From Actinernus sp. WN-2022 (Eukaryota > Cnidaria > Anthozoa > Actiniaria > Actinernidae): a stretch of DNA of 64,000 bases. Of this stretch, positions 52,191 to 63,836 are shown piece after piece. A model generated the notes under the pieces. It had not been told where the DNA came from and did not search any database. It saw only the letters and a program-made list of their open reading frames with translations. A program made the translations under genes and the position numbers. Location: assembly GCA_030867875.1 (NCBI GenBank), contig JAOWCC010000019.1, forward strand, positions 107,016,047 to 107,080,046, given 5' to 3'. Numbering within the stretch: the stretch's first letter is position 1; the number at the start of each line of letters is the position of its first letter.

Positions 52191-52738
52191 AACTTAAAAT
52201 CTTTTAGGAGAAATCCTAACATGGTAAAAGAAAACATTTGTAAAACATACGCGAGAGGAAAATCGCTGAAACATCTATCAATGCACTAGCCCTAGTGGGT
52301 AGCAGCTCCTAAACCAATTGGTTAATACTATCCCAACAGACTTGCTCACCTCCTGTAAAACATACATAACATATATATAGTTTAGCTTTCCCTGAACTTT
52401 AAAGTGATATTAATAACATTGTGGCTGTGTTATATCGAAAGGCAAGAAACTAAAATGGAGCTCGGAAAAGTGGTGTAGTTTAAAAAAAATATTCTTCAAT
52501 CTTCATTATATTTAAACTTTGTACCCCCAAAAATGGGTCGGTCGCGGGCAATGATAAACGAAACATTTTATTGGGATGGCCTTATAAACTTTAATGACTG
52601 GCATACTTCAATTTTAAGATCAATTAGCCTGTACCTTACTACGTTTTTTCTTTTCTTATAATAAAATATAATATTGTAATTCATCCAATTAAGTAAACGA
52701 AAATTAGATTAACAAGCTAATTTACCCCAGTTCAGTCA
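52191..52738. other. no gene seen
   Basis: AT-rich flank of the satellite array; nothing recognised. Confidence 0.5.
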
Positions 52739-53716
52739 ATGTTAAAAAAGTTCAGGACCGTTTGCCATGACCTAAATGGGAACTTCGTGCTGAGCATGAC
52801 TAGACTAAAAGCTGGACCACAGTCTGGCAGGCACTCTCATCGAGTTAACATACGAAGCCAGCAGTGTAATCGCTTTCTTTATACCGCTGTGACATACGAC
52901 AATTCATCGAAGCTGATGAAATTGTCTCTCTTACGAATGCATCGTCCATTTCCCCAGCAAGAAGGAAACTACTCGAACATGGTTCGGCCTAATTCCTGTC
53001 CATTTGAAGCGACCCGAGTCCTTAGTTCTTCCATCAAACTTCTTAACACAATCATGCCGGCACGTTTAGCCTTTATGCGTGGCCCTATAAATCGCTTGCT
53101 TAATTCCTCTAGTATATGTACCTGAAGACTCTTCGTACTCTTAGCCGGCGTATCAACGTGAGAGACGGGAGTCGACGGAGGCGTTTAAAAAATATGGCGG
53201 GAACTTCGTGTTGGTTCTACCTGTGATCTTGGTTTCGGAAGCCGTAATAATTTCCGGGAGCGCTTGAAACTCGCTAGAACATAAAAAACTTTTCCTTCTC
53301 AAGGTTCTTGCGGCGTAATGTTCGGCAAAGAATACTGAACAAAGTCGATACAACAACGTACGTCTTTCCTCCTCCCTGTACAGAACCGTTGAGCGGCAGC
53401 TTTGCTGCCATGTTGGCCTTCTACTCTGTCGAATGGAACCTCGAAAAATTTCCCCTTGGAATGGTTTAAATGCATCGCTAGCGATATACTCCTTCAGCCT
53501 TCCTTCTGCCATCTCGCTCGAAAAAGCATGCAACTTTTTGAAGGATCAAGGCCATATACGAAAACGCGAAAGAGGCAAATGGTCGCAGCACCGATGCGAA
53601 CCGGCTCGCCTTCTGCCATTATTCCATGGCTGAAGAGAATTGAATATTCAAATTTCGGAACGAAACGTAATCTTATGTACCGTTGTCTCATATTAACTAT
53701 TAAGACTGTGTCTTAA
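52739..53716. other. GC-richer patch with unassigned overlapping ORFs
   Basis: Open frames of 128 residues (52739-53125, plus), 126 residues (53533-53153, minus) and 104 residues (53402-53716, plus). On the minus strand 53125-52980 also reads LEELSKRFIGPRIKAKRAGM and LRSLMEELRTRVASNG, which looks protein-like, with a CTTCAG acceptor-like site before it. No family recognised. It could be a decayed gene or a promoter-associated region. Confidence 0.3.
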
Positions 53717-54190
53717 AGCATCTCTGCTTTATAAAACAAACTTTGTACGTGACGACAAGCTGCAAAGTAGACAACACTGCGTGTTGATGGAAACTTGCAT
53801 TGGATTATTATGTTACCATAACAACTAATCATTTGGCCCCAGTCGCCTGCTGTGAGATTCAGATGCTCATGAAGTTCATCATGTTGCACGAGAAAACCAA
53901 TATCGCCCGAGTCGCGAAACAACTCAAGCAATATTGTTTTTTTGAGTGCACTTTAACATGCAATTACCGAGTTGGGCATGTGATTTTCCTTGAATCGCAT
54001 AGTCCGATGAATTACTTGAAGATTTAGTACTTTTGTTGATATTTTGCTAAGTTATAAATTCATGTATATAAATAGCGCGCAATTAGTCTGCAGTGGTGAT
54101 TCCACTCTGAATCACCACTCCTCTCAGCCAATCAGAGTCTGATTTCGCAAATGCACTTGTGCAATTCAGCTGTGACTATGTGATTCTATA
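53717..54190. other. no gene seen; decayed relative of the next MITE
   Basis: ACCGAGTTGGGCATGTGATTTTC at about 53967 resembles the right arm of 54191-54318, so this may be an older copy. Confidence 0.35.
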
Positions 54191-54318
54191 GGTAAATTCA
54201 TTGCCTGACGAGGGAATTCCACATTAAATTTTAGGCAAAAACCACCGATATCGCACGAATCGCGTTTTTCAAGTGAAATTTAAAGTGGAATTCCCAAGTC
54301 GGGCAATGAATTTTCTTT
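54191..54318. mobile_element. palindromic MITE
   Basis: Left arm AAATTCATTGCCTGACGAGG and right arm inverse AAGTCGGGCAATGAATTT, both with GGAATTCC inside. The middle is about 48 bases. Confidence 0.7.
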
Positions 54319-57300
54319 GAATCCCATATCATGGAGTGATTTATGAAAATATATAAAGAATATAGTCAGTTTGAAAGTTGCTGAAATAGTTCCCGCTACA
54401 CGCCAGGAACCCATTGCGCTGTAAACTAACGGGCGAATAGGAATCAAGCTAAAATTAGACTCACATGAGGTTCAACTCAAAAGTGCAGTCGTTGCTCACA
54501 AAATTTGGTTTGCATTTTTATGCTTGAAAACACCTGTATTTTATTTAGGTACACTTGATTTCGATCTAATCTTTACAAAGAAAGTGAAAGTGCATTAACT
54601 GGAGACAAAATAGTGAATGTTTGTGAAAGCTTTTGAAAATTGGCGGCCTGTTGAAACCAGTTGTCGATAAGTGAAACTCCAAAACCTGACAAACCGAAGA
54701 GCTCCTGCACAAGTATACACACAAACCTGTAAGTGTTAAGTGTTCCTTACTTTATAAGCAAATTACCAAATGTTAATGCTCAATTTCTGTCTCACAATAA
54801 ATAAGCCTGTTTTTAAACTGTTGAATGTTACTTGTGTTCAGTCCACTCGTTTCCAAAATTTTCCTTGTACCATGATTTTAGTACCGTTCTCTAGTCGTGC
54901 TTTTCGTCCTGCGTTTACTTTTTCAGCCTTATTAATAAGTATAAGGAGTGAAGCTAGCCTCTAGTAGACTTAGATCTTATTTAAGTCTAACATCACTGGC
55001 ATGATGTTGTGTTATGATTATGCAGAATTGCACCTGTGCTAAAATCGTAATTGTTATCTAATATAATATAATATCTTATATAATGATAATACTGTACCCT
55101 CAAATTTGTGATTCAGAACAGTTTTGAAGTATGTGACATGTGGGGATTGACGAAGATTTGTACTCAATCAAGAGAGTTTAAAACCAGTGGGAATCCAGTC
55201 AAGGTTTGACAAGGACAGAAATATTTAATTTCCTGTAAAGAGAAAACTAAGAAAATGTAGGAGCTATCTCGATTTTGAGGGATGAAATGATTTAAAATTC
55301 CAGCACCTCATACAAGTTCGATAATTACATTTCTTTTTCATGGATATTTCTATAGCGATTCTTTATGTTGATAAACATTACAATTGTTATGCTAATGTGC
55401 CAACCATGATTTCAAAAGGCCGCTTTGTGTCAGGAACCAATGGATCTCTGGTTGGCACATTATGACGTGGCAGTATTAAAGTATCCCTATTTCATTAAAA
55501 TTTCAACTTCTGAGCATCTACGTTTTCATTGGAATATGAAATATATATGGCCTGAGTACAGACTGCATACAACATCTTGTTATATAGGGATTAAAACAAG
55601 CAAAATTTTGCAGGTTTTTTACTAGTACATAGCTATTGAGGTTATCATTCAAATTGTACAAAAAATCAATCATTGTTGATGATTTAAAATACAGCCATTC
55701 ACAAGAGCACGCCCCTGTGCTAAAGAAAAAAAAGAAAAAACATCTACATGTATGAAAAGACTTGCTTTGATCACTTGAATGGCGAATAGAACTATAGTTA
55801 TATAAACATGGTACATGAACACGTAACAATACATCTGCCATGGATCAAAACGTCGCAAAAGAAAAGTAGTTACTTAATTAATTTCTCGAGAGTATAGGAA
55901 TTCCGGTTTAAGTTTGATATGGAAGTGATTGACTGCCAGATACTTATCAAAAACAAACAGAACACAAGAAAGCCTTCTGGTTGAAACAATCGTATTAAAA
56001 CTCGCGATACTCATTCATCATTTAACTAAATGACTGGCATTTGTTTCGCGCAGAAATGGCCTAACAATAGTAACAATACAGCACAGATTGGCCTCATATG
56101 AATCATACTTGTCGTTATAATTAAGTTAAGGTGGATTTTACCTTTAAAAACAGCGATTCCGCAGGCTTCCTTCACCAAAAGTCCGCCAAATTCTCAGTTC
56201 GTTTCGTTACGAAGTGCTGGTCAGCGGTTTGTCGTGTAGGAATTATGCGCAGACGCTTGATACTCGAACCAGACTCCCTCCAATGTCTCAGGATGAAACA
56301 AAACTCGCAAGATCACGATTTTTCCGCCAACGTGGAGTCACACAACGGGAAATGAAGAAGGAGGTAGTAACTTTACGAAGATAGAAAAAGGGAAAGGAAC
56401 TTTTTTTACGGGAAAGGAGCGCCTGAAACTCAAGTTACATAACCAGGAGCGATTTTTAGATTATTTTCCCGCCATTTGGTTGGCTGCACAGTGGCGGAAC
56501 AAAGATGCCTCATTGGCTGCTTTTGTTATACCAACAACATGGCCGCTAACGCTTTTGCAACCCAAGACTGGCGAATAGTAGTAGTAGTAGTATTTTATTT
56601 TATTTTATTTTTATTTTATTAGCTTCGCCAACAGCAATATATAGAATGAGAATACAAAGGAAAATCAAACATATAAACAAAACATTCAGTTGGCAGGGGA
56701 ACCGCAACAGTGAGTGGCTAATTACTGCGGGCTCAGTAGTAGTCATCTATTTAAGGTAACCAGCACCGACTAAATTGTGTTGTGTTTGAACAAAATTGTA
56801 ATGAAATACAGTGAAGTTATGTCAACATAAATGACGGCTCCTCGATAAAGCTTGGTCCGCATAGCAAAACTTAGAACAATTTTTTTGTATTTTTTTTCTC
56901 TCCAAGGTGTTAATTCAATTATCGCCTCCAGCACCGGCTAATAGCATAACTTTCTGAATATTTTGTAAATCTTTTTGGTCAAGCACAATTTTATTGGTTT
57001 TAGCTAGAGGAATAGTACATTATCCTTCCTGCTTACTCATTAGCATTAGTTAAGGTATGGTGAGTAACCCCTGACGAGCAAGCTCGCGGGGATAAGCCAA
57101 TGAGTAAACAAGAAGGGTGGGATGGGAGGGGCGACGCTATCTTGCAGGCAACTTCGCGCCAACTGACACTTATGCATAATTAATGTTCCTTAAATAATGC
57201 TAATGACGTCATCCGGAAATACGGAGTAGAACCTGCTCGCCTATTCAAAACTAGTCTTCGCTCCATAATATCGTTCCAGTTGATAGTGGTTTTCAGGGAT

Positions 57301-57679
57301 GGTGGAGACACCGTCCACGCCGGGCACGAATAACCGTAAAAACGGCGGGGTTGAGTGTAACAGAAAACGTAAAAATAACGCCATTTCCTTACTACTTCTC
57401 TAAATTTGACGAAATGTTGGCAGGTTGGTAACAAAGTAAGACTACTTTTCGGGACAGTTGTTTCTGTATTCTGACGTTGTTGTGACGTAATAAGGGATGC
57501 CTCCTTTTTTGTGAAAAATACACCTTTAAAACACGTTTAAAAAATATTACGTCATCAGAAAACCTTTATGAAATATATTCATTTGGCGAAAATTTGAACT
57601 TTCTACAATAAATATATTCAATGTTATGAACGATTTACTGTCATTATTATACACTCTGAACACTCTGAATTTCTGACGA
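54319..57679. other. no gene seen
   Basis: Unassigned sequence. ATGTGCCAACCA and TGGTTGGCACAT at 55390-55466 are inverted. An (AGT)n and ATTTT-rich stretch at 56576-56625 looks like a retroelement tail on the minus strand. No frame with a recognisable domain. Confidence 0.4.
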
Positions 57680-57922
57680 GACCTGAAACCACCATGGGGG
57701 CTGATCAAAGCCAGGTCCGGCTAATCCACAGATCGAATTGGAATTTAACGTGTTGGTTAGTTTTGCGGAGGGAGGAAAACCGGAGAACTCGGAGAAAACG
57801 CTCGGAGCAAGGGCGAGATACCAACAAACTCAACTCACATATGGCGCCGCGTCCGGCAATCGAACCTGGGCTGCAGAGGTGAGAGGCGAAGCGCTTAACC
57901 ACTGCGCCACCCCGGCTCCCCA
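57680..57922 (-). mobile_element. tRNA-derived SINE family 1, best copy
   Basis: The minus strand begins GGGAGCCGGGGTGGCGCAGT (A box within GGCGCAGTGGTTAAG), then the B box GGTTCGATTGCC, a body with TTTTCCTCCCTCCGC and a tail with TGGTGGTTTCAGG. About 243 bases; the most complete of four copies in this window. Confidence 0.88.
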
Positions 57923-59295
57923 TATTAGCGACGTCATACTTCAAGCTTAAATCAGATTTCCGACTATAAAAATATTATTAAAGAGAATCGAATACTATGA
58001 CTTGTGAGTGTTAGCCAAATGCCTTTCATTGATAAAATTACAAAAAAATTGAACTGCATGGGTATTTTCTGAGGGTACACAAATATATTTATGACGTCAT
58101 AATGACGTCTACAAAAAATAGGGCTTCGATTATAAGCTGTTATACTCAAAAAATCACAATTCTAAAAAGAACATGTTGTTATTACTAAAGAGCTCTATTA
58201 TTGTGCAAAATATTATGCACCAGTATTTCAAACTGTAAAAGTTAAAACAAGCGACATTTTCATAAATGATTACCAAAATTCAAACTGTATAACTTTCGTT
58301 TACTTCAACCGATCGAGATCGGGTTTTCGATTATTTCATTTTCATGAACAAGAGATTTTAAAAAGATACAGTAAAACGTTTTTAGAGGTAATAAAAAATT
58401 ATAAGAAACCTATTAGAGAAGGATATATGACGTCATTGTGACGTCATAATGATGGCTATATTAGCTTAACTTACCAGACTATGTTCTCTCTTCTAATCCT
58501 CGTTTCCCTCCCTTCCCCCTCCCCACAAGAGACATACAACTCTTGGGTGTGGCTCGCTCTCAAGCTAAGCAGAAACGCCTCATTTATTATTTAAGTAATA
58601 TAACACGCTTTCCATGTCTTTGTTCTCTTATATAAACACGCGGGATATGTTGGGAGAACAAAGAAAAACTTGAAAATCACGAGCCGCTATATGAAGGCTA
58701 TATGAAGGCTTATTATTTCGTGACTTCGTCACCAACAAAATGTCGTACTTGAAGTTGAACATTACGCGTATTAGTTTAAATTTAGTTTGGGATAAAAAAT
58801 GTCAGAGACAGAAATTGAAAGAGTGTTGCCTTGCTTTTCCCTCTCGTCTCTAGCTCGATTCCTCACTCTATTCGTCTATAAGGAGGTTGTTTAAAAACTA
58901 GACTTGTTAGCCGTTTGTGTGTTTTAGTTTTACCGTACAAAATAAGTTAAACGAAAAGTGGTTTTGACTTTTGTTTGTTGGATCCGCGAATAAAAATATC
59001 TTGGCCGGGATGGTTAGCAAATTTGATAACTTCGTCGATTGGCTGTATTTTTGTTAAATATATCTGTCGCTTTTGCTGATTACAATCATATTGAAAGCCA
59101 ACGTTTGGTGAAGACATTCTTCCTCGTCGTTTGCCATTTTGATTTCATTCACAATCGCGTGCCAGCGAATTTCCATGTCTTTGGACTCTCATATAAACAC
59201 GGCTTTCAGCCAATCAGCACGCGAGTTTCCTCTGGGTTATTTTATAAACCTTCATACAATATCCTAACCATGTAATATATGAGATAAACTAAAAG
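57923..59295. other. no gene seen
   Basis: AT-rich with scattered TGACGTCAT words; no recognised gene. Confidence 0.4.
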
Positions 59296-59440
59296 CCGAG
59301 TTAAAATCCCGAGTTGGATTTCGAGGTGGATTTTCGAGGTGGATTTCCGAGGTGGATTTTCGAGGTGGATTTTTGAGTTGGATTTTCGAGTTGGATTTCG
59401 AGGTGGATTTTCGAGGTGGATTTTCGAGGTGGGTTTTAGC
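59296..59440. repeat. array of TCGAGGTGGATTT units (left, inverted partner at 61857)
   Basis: About nine units of 13-17 bases (TTTCGAGGTGGATTT, TTTCGAGTTGGATTT). The reverse complement of the same array is at 61857-61993. Confidence 0.88.
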
Positions 59441-59712
59441 AAAAGTTCCGAACGATGGGCAGAAAACGTCGTTCACTAAGGGCTGGCCCATTAGAAATCC
59501 TGGGAGGGGGTTGGGTAGTCCCCAAAAAAATTCGTGCAAGGCTAAATGCGCATGCCCTAAAAAAAAATCCTGCAAGCACTAAGGCACACCAAAAAAAGTC
59601 TTGCAAAGAAACTGATGCATTGTTGAAAGAAAGAAGGCAGCAGGGCACTGGATTGATGCCCTGTGGTGGACCTCCCTCAACGCCACAAGGCGTTTATGTT
59701 TCTGTGTATTAA
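59441..59712 (+). other. unassigned basic ORF
   Basis: The frame 59455-59712 gives a Lys/Arg-rich protein ending KERRQQGTGLMPCGGPPSTP. The GGGPP-type ending is faintly like Myb/SANT proteins of Harbinger elements, but too weak to assign. Confidence 0.2.
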
Positions 59713-59929
59713 TTTTTAAAGGGTGAGAAATATGTTAGCCTGCGAAAACAGCCGCCTCTATTCATGATCAGACCAAAGCAAAAATGCATACCCCGAGAGA
59801 GTCGTCTAAAAGTGCAAAGCCTCTCAGAGTTTGCACTAGTTTTGCGGCTTTGGCCCGAATAGAGGCGGTTGTTTCTGCAGGCTGTAAACCGAGGTTTATG
59901 AAATTGTAAAAATTGCAAACTGACTCATC

Positions 59930-60156
59930 ACTTGAATATTTTTATCATGTTTTTATATTACATGTTGCGGTCTATTTTTTAGATAAGTTAGGAATTTTTA
60001 TCAGTCATTAGTATAGTAAAGAGTTTTTCTATTTTCTATTTCATTTTATGTGCTTTTATTAGATTAGTTAGGTTTTTATAACTTTTTTTAAACTTCAGAT
60101 TGTTACTATTTTAATTATTGTAAAGCGCTTAGAACAGTTTGGATAAGCGCTATATA
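59930..60156 (+). mobile_element. retroelement 3' UTR, split by a foldback insertion
   Basis: T-rich sequence ending GTAAAGCGCTTAGAACAGTT and GATAAGCGCTATATA, a common LINE/SINE 3' end. It continues as AGTGCTAAAGC after 60939. Confidence 0.5.
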
Positions 60157-60937
60157 CCGTGTAGGACGAATTTTTTGCGGGAGGAAAATTTTGCGGATTG
60201 CCAACTCAATTTGTTTTGCGGGAGGAATTTTTTGCGGATCGAGACAGCTAAAATTTCTGCTGGGAGGAATTTTTTGCGGATTTCTGGTCAAGTATAAATA
60301 AAATTCAAGGCAGTATCGGTATTAAATTGAAATTTTACTTCCTGACTTACAATTTCGACGGGAAGTTTCTATAGTTGTTGAACATAAACAACGACAAAAC
60401 CTGAGGGAATTATTGTACGTTCTTGTAAAAACGTATTAGTCGATTATGATAACAGTCTCCGTTTATTTTGAGGACGTGTCTGGAGTTGAATCGGGAATAC
60501 AGATGCCTGTTGTGCCGGTCGCCTCGGAGTTATGAGAGCACGCTTTATTTGCTGCAGGAATTAAGTCTGTAGACTAATCCATTGCGTACATGTACTTTGG
60601 AATTGACTCTATGTTGTCAGTCTTTATTTACGACAACTGACGTTGAACGTGACACAGAAGCGGGAAAGTACGGTTTTCCGTGAGAAGCCGGCTATGTGAG
60701 AAGAAAAATGTATTTTATTAACTTTGGCTGGCGTTTCCTATTATGTTCAATGTTAAAAGTTGCTGTTAACCCGATATAACCATTAAAACAAGATTTACTA
60801 TTTTTTCAACTGGGAATATATTTTTGCGGCGGAAAATTTTGCGGGAGTTTTTTTCTGCGGGAGTTTTTTTTTGCGGATCGAAGGAAATCCGCAAAATCCG
60901 CAAAAATTAACTCCCGCAAAATTAAACTCCTACACGG
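60157..60937. mobile_element. foldback element, TTTTTTGCGGGAG arms, TA duplication
   Basis: Ends CCGTGTAGGA and TCCTACACGG, flanked by TA (60155-60156, 60938-60939). The left arm repeats TTTTTTGCGG(GAGGAA) and TTTTGCGGATTG; the right has TTTTGCGGGAGTTTTTTT and inverse TCCGCAAAA words. The middle, about 500 bases, is unique. No coding frame. Confidence 0.85.
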
Positions 60938-60949
60938 TAAGTGCTAAAG

Positions 60950-61856
60950 CACAAACAATAGGTTTATACTGGTCTATACTGCTAGGTTTATACTGCTAGC
61001 TAGCTACAATGTAGGTCACGCCCATGACAGATTATGAACATCCAGCTTGCCAATCCACTAATCAACGAGTTCTATGTCAGTATGGAATTTCTTCTCTGAA
61101 ATCTTGGGGTATGCATTTTTGGTTTGGACTGAATGGGGGTTGAATGGAGGCTAAGCCTTTCCAGAGTGTGCTAGTAAAAATAGAAAAAGTTGCTCCAAAA
61201 AAGCCAAAAAGTTGCTTAAAAGTTGCCAAAACTTAAAAAGCTGCTCAAAGAAATGAAAACAAAACAAGAGGTTGCTCCAAAAAAAGTTGCTCGAAATTTG
61301 AGGGATGTAGAGGTGCTGGGAAGCGTGCAATCGTTTTTTCAGTTTTCCATACAGTTGTCTGTAAATTTTCACGCGGAATTTGACTCTTTTTCAAATTTCG
61401 ATATGTTAAACTTTTAGCTGGTATCTTAAGTTTGTATCTGAAGAATATTTCAGAAATTCGATTTTACGGATTTTATTTGGCATCGGATTCCCATCGATTC
61501 CCATAGAAACACTGTATTTCGCGCCATGTTAGCACCCCTTTCAAAATGTCGGAATTTACCGCGAAATGGTCTATTTAGTTTCTGCTGACTTCTCGATGAG
61601 CAACAGTTTGGTAATCGTCCTCAAACGTAATATACGTAATGCGAAGGAGGAACAAACCTTTTATTCGCATCCATCGCACACTGCCTCCGCTCTCAAAGGA
61701 ACCAGCGTTTTAATATAGGCGGTAAATCCTTGGTAATTTGCTCGTGTGTAAGCATCAAACAAACGATGACGGGAAACGGCACGTACGTCCAAACGCGAGC
61801 CACGACGCATGGCAGGAGGAGGGTGACGCCCGGATGGATAATACAATCGAAAATTC
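60950..61856. other. no gene seen; short AAAAAGTTGCT repeats
   Basis: AAAAGTTGCTCCAAAAAAG and AAAAAGTTGCTTAAAAGTTGC recur at 61185-61290. Otherwise unassigned. Confidence 0.4.
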
Positions 61857-61993
61857 CCTCGAAAATCCTGATCGAGTTCGAAATTTCCGATCTCGAAAAA
61901 ATCCACCTCGAAATCCACCTCGAAAATTCACCTCGAAAATCCACCTCGAAAATCCAACTCGAAAATCCACCTCGAAATCCAACTCGAAATTTA
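61857..61993. repeat. array of AAATCCACCTCGA units (right partner of 59296)
   Basis: About eight units AAATCCACCTCGA or AAATCCAACTCGA, the reverse complement of the array at 59296-59440, 2.4 kb away. Confidence 0.88.
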
Positions 61994-62168
61994 GGGAAGC
62001 TCGTAATATATAGGATATGCCTTTCCACATATTCTAAGCTACATTAATTGAATGGGGATTATGGACCAACAGCTGGGTGAAAAACCTCCCCGCACGTCCA
62101 CTCGCTCTTAGGAGGAAAACCCCGGGCCAGCTGTATCCCACATTCAACCTCCCGGGCTGGGTAAAAAT

Positions 62169-63147
62169 CTAGATTCCTAGAGCTTTTGAAACCGAAAGGC
62201 GAGAACTAATAGAATCTTTAACATAGCCATCTTTGGCAGAGTCGCTTAGCCAACGACCGTGACGCTTAAACAGCTTATCCGGAACACCTGCATTGGCCGC
62301 AGCAGATGCACCACCACTCCTAAGACTATGTGTACCTATTTTAGAAATATCAGGTACAATTCCTTGAAAGGCTTCGAATACAATTTCTCTTAACCTGGTG
62401 TAACTTAAACCTTTAGCTCTAGGCTTGTAACCATACTTGGTTTTGGACAATTGACAAAAAAAAGGACTGTCGTCCCTTAGATCGACCTTACTCAGATATC
62501 TAGACATTATAGCCACAGGGCATGTGACCTTTCCTGAGGGAGCCAACACAACACAAGCTCCGTCCCTTAATTGGTCTGTCTTAGAAGACTTAATGGATAA
62601 CTTTAAGTAACTGTCTTCGAACTTACAATCTGACCTCACGAGGTGAGCTAATTCATCAATTCTGAGAAAGGCCGAAAAAGCTAACAAACAAATAGCAACT
62701 AAGCGAATATCATACAACGAAGCTGATAAACAAGCTTTGTCTTTAACGAGCTGTTCTAATTGCTTAACAGTAACTGGCTCCTTCTTTGTCTTCTGGTGAG
62801 CCAACAGACGCTTGGCGCAAGCTAACACTCCTTTAACTAATGGATGATCTGTTGGGGACTGTTCTCCTGCGATGAGATGAATCCAGGCGAGACTGTGGAC
62901 AGCAGCTTAATTCAAGGGGGGAAACTGACTTGGCATCTGACATCAAGAACCGAAGGTAGAGGGCTACATGGTAAGGAGACGCAGGAAAAACTGTAATGTG
63001 ATGCAAGGAGGCCCAAGGCTTCCATCTGGAATAGGAAGAACAGTATTTCTTTGAGGTACTGGCTGCCCTGCCGACCAGAACTACTTCTGGGAGGGATCCC
63101 ACAAGCGAAGATAGGGTCTCGTCACCCTGCGGTATGACCCTGCGCAA
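62169..63147 (-). pseudogene. DIRS-like tyrosine recombinase
   Basis: N-terminal part 63147-62833 ([27 protein letters not shown]), then a frameshift near 62900 ([20 protein letters not shown] in another frame), then 62828-62169 with [16 protein letters not shown] (first Arg), [17 protein letters not shown] (HxxR), HGRW and YVKDSI (nucleophile Tyr). All catalytic positions remain, but the frame is broken, so no intact enzyme is made. It would resolve circular cDNA into the genome in a working element. Confidence 0.85.
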
Positions 63148-63149
63148 AC

Positions 63150-63310
63150 CTTACCACAATCTCACGCATAGTAGACCTCTGTTTGGCGTGTACATTGTCC
63201 CAGACACCTTGTGCCACTATATCTGGGCCTAACTCCACGACATAGCCGCCGTAACCAGTGTCACTAGCATCTGAGAAAGCAATTCTGACTGCACTAGATT
63301 TAAACCAAAT
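63150..63310 (-). pseudogene. DIRS-like RNase H fragment
   Basis: Reads AFSDASDTGYGGYVVE and KQ.STMREIV. DASxTGxGG is the first catalytic block of the DIRS RNase H. The rest of the domain, with its later Asp/Glu residues, is missing: the sequence passes directly into recombinase sequence at about 63150. Confidence 0.75.
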
Positions 63311-63836
63311 AGGGCGCCCATTGAGGTGACTGATCTATGTTATTAAGCCAAAATAACAATTCTTCTTTAACACGAGCCTCAAGCTGAAAACTATTAAACC
63401 AGGAATTTTGGGCTTGAATTTCAGCGTACATGGACCGTGACATTAAACGCACTACATTTCCAATAGCCATAAACATCGAATTAAGCTGACCAGCTATACT
63501 TGCAAGTTCCTTGGCTGAAGACGTGGCCTGACTAAAAACTCGAGAAATGCACCCTTTGAGTTTCGAAATCTTAATTTGAGGGATAGAAATAATATCCTGA
63601 CGAAATTCTAATTGGTAGCCAAGCCAAGCACCGAATTGAGAGGATTCCCAAACGGATTTTTGCTCATTAATAAAGAACCCCGCAAAAACCAAATCAGAGC
63701 GGCACTGAATGCTAAATTCTTTAGAAGAAAGGGAATCGGCACATCCGCCAATACCATCGTCCAGGAACATCACAATACGACGACCGGTTGTCCAGATATT
63801 TTCTGTAACATAAGGAAGCCTTGGGGTAGAGATTAG
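63300..63836 (-). pseudogene. DIRS-like reverse transcriptase, C-terminal part
   Basis: Reads TTGRRIVMFLDDGIGG (catalytic LDD), then FAGFFINEQKSVWES, WLGYQLEF and SIAGQLNSMFMAIGNVVRL, typical of DIRS RT. The upstream RT palm is missing beyond 63836. A stop at 63300 after QWAPYLV is a one-base frameshift before the RNase H domain. Confidence 0.85.

Larger units (their letters stand above)
62050..63836 (-). mobile_element. DIRS-like tyrosine-recombinase retrotransposon, decayed
   Basis: Order on the minus strand: RT end, RNase H start, tyrosine recombinase. This order and the protein types are diagnostic of DIRS-class elements. The 5' side is cut at a GGA microsatellite. The non-coding end at 62050-62165 has inverse words CCCGGGCCAGCT and CCCGGGCTGGG. 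Confidence 0.85.

Noticed and set aside
61661..62047. Several overlapping frames rich in NPPRKSTSK or FEVDFRGGF
   Set aside because: They are translations of the AAATCCACCTCGA array in different frames.
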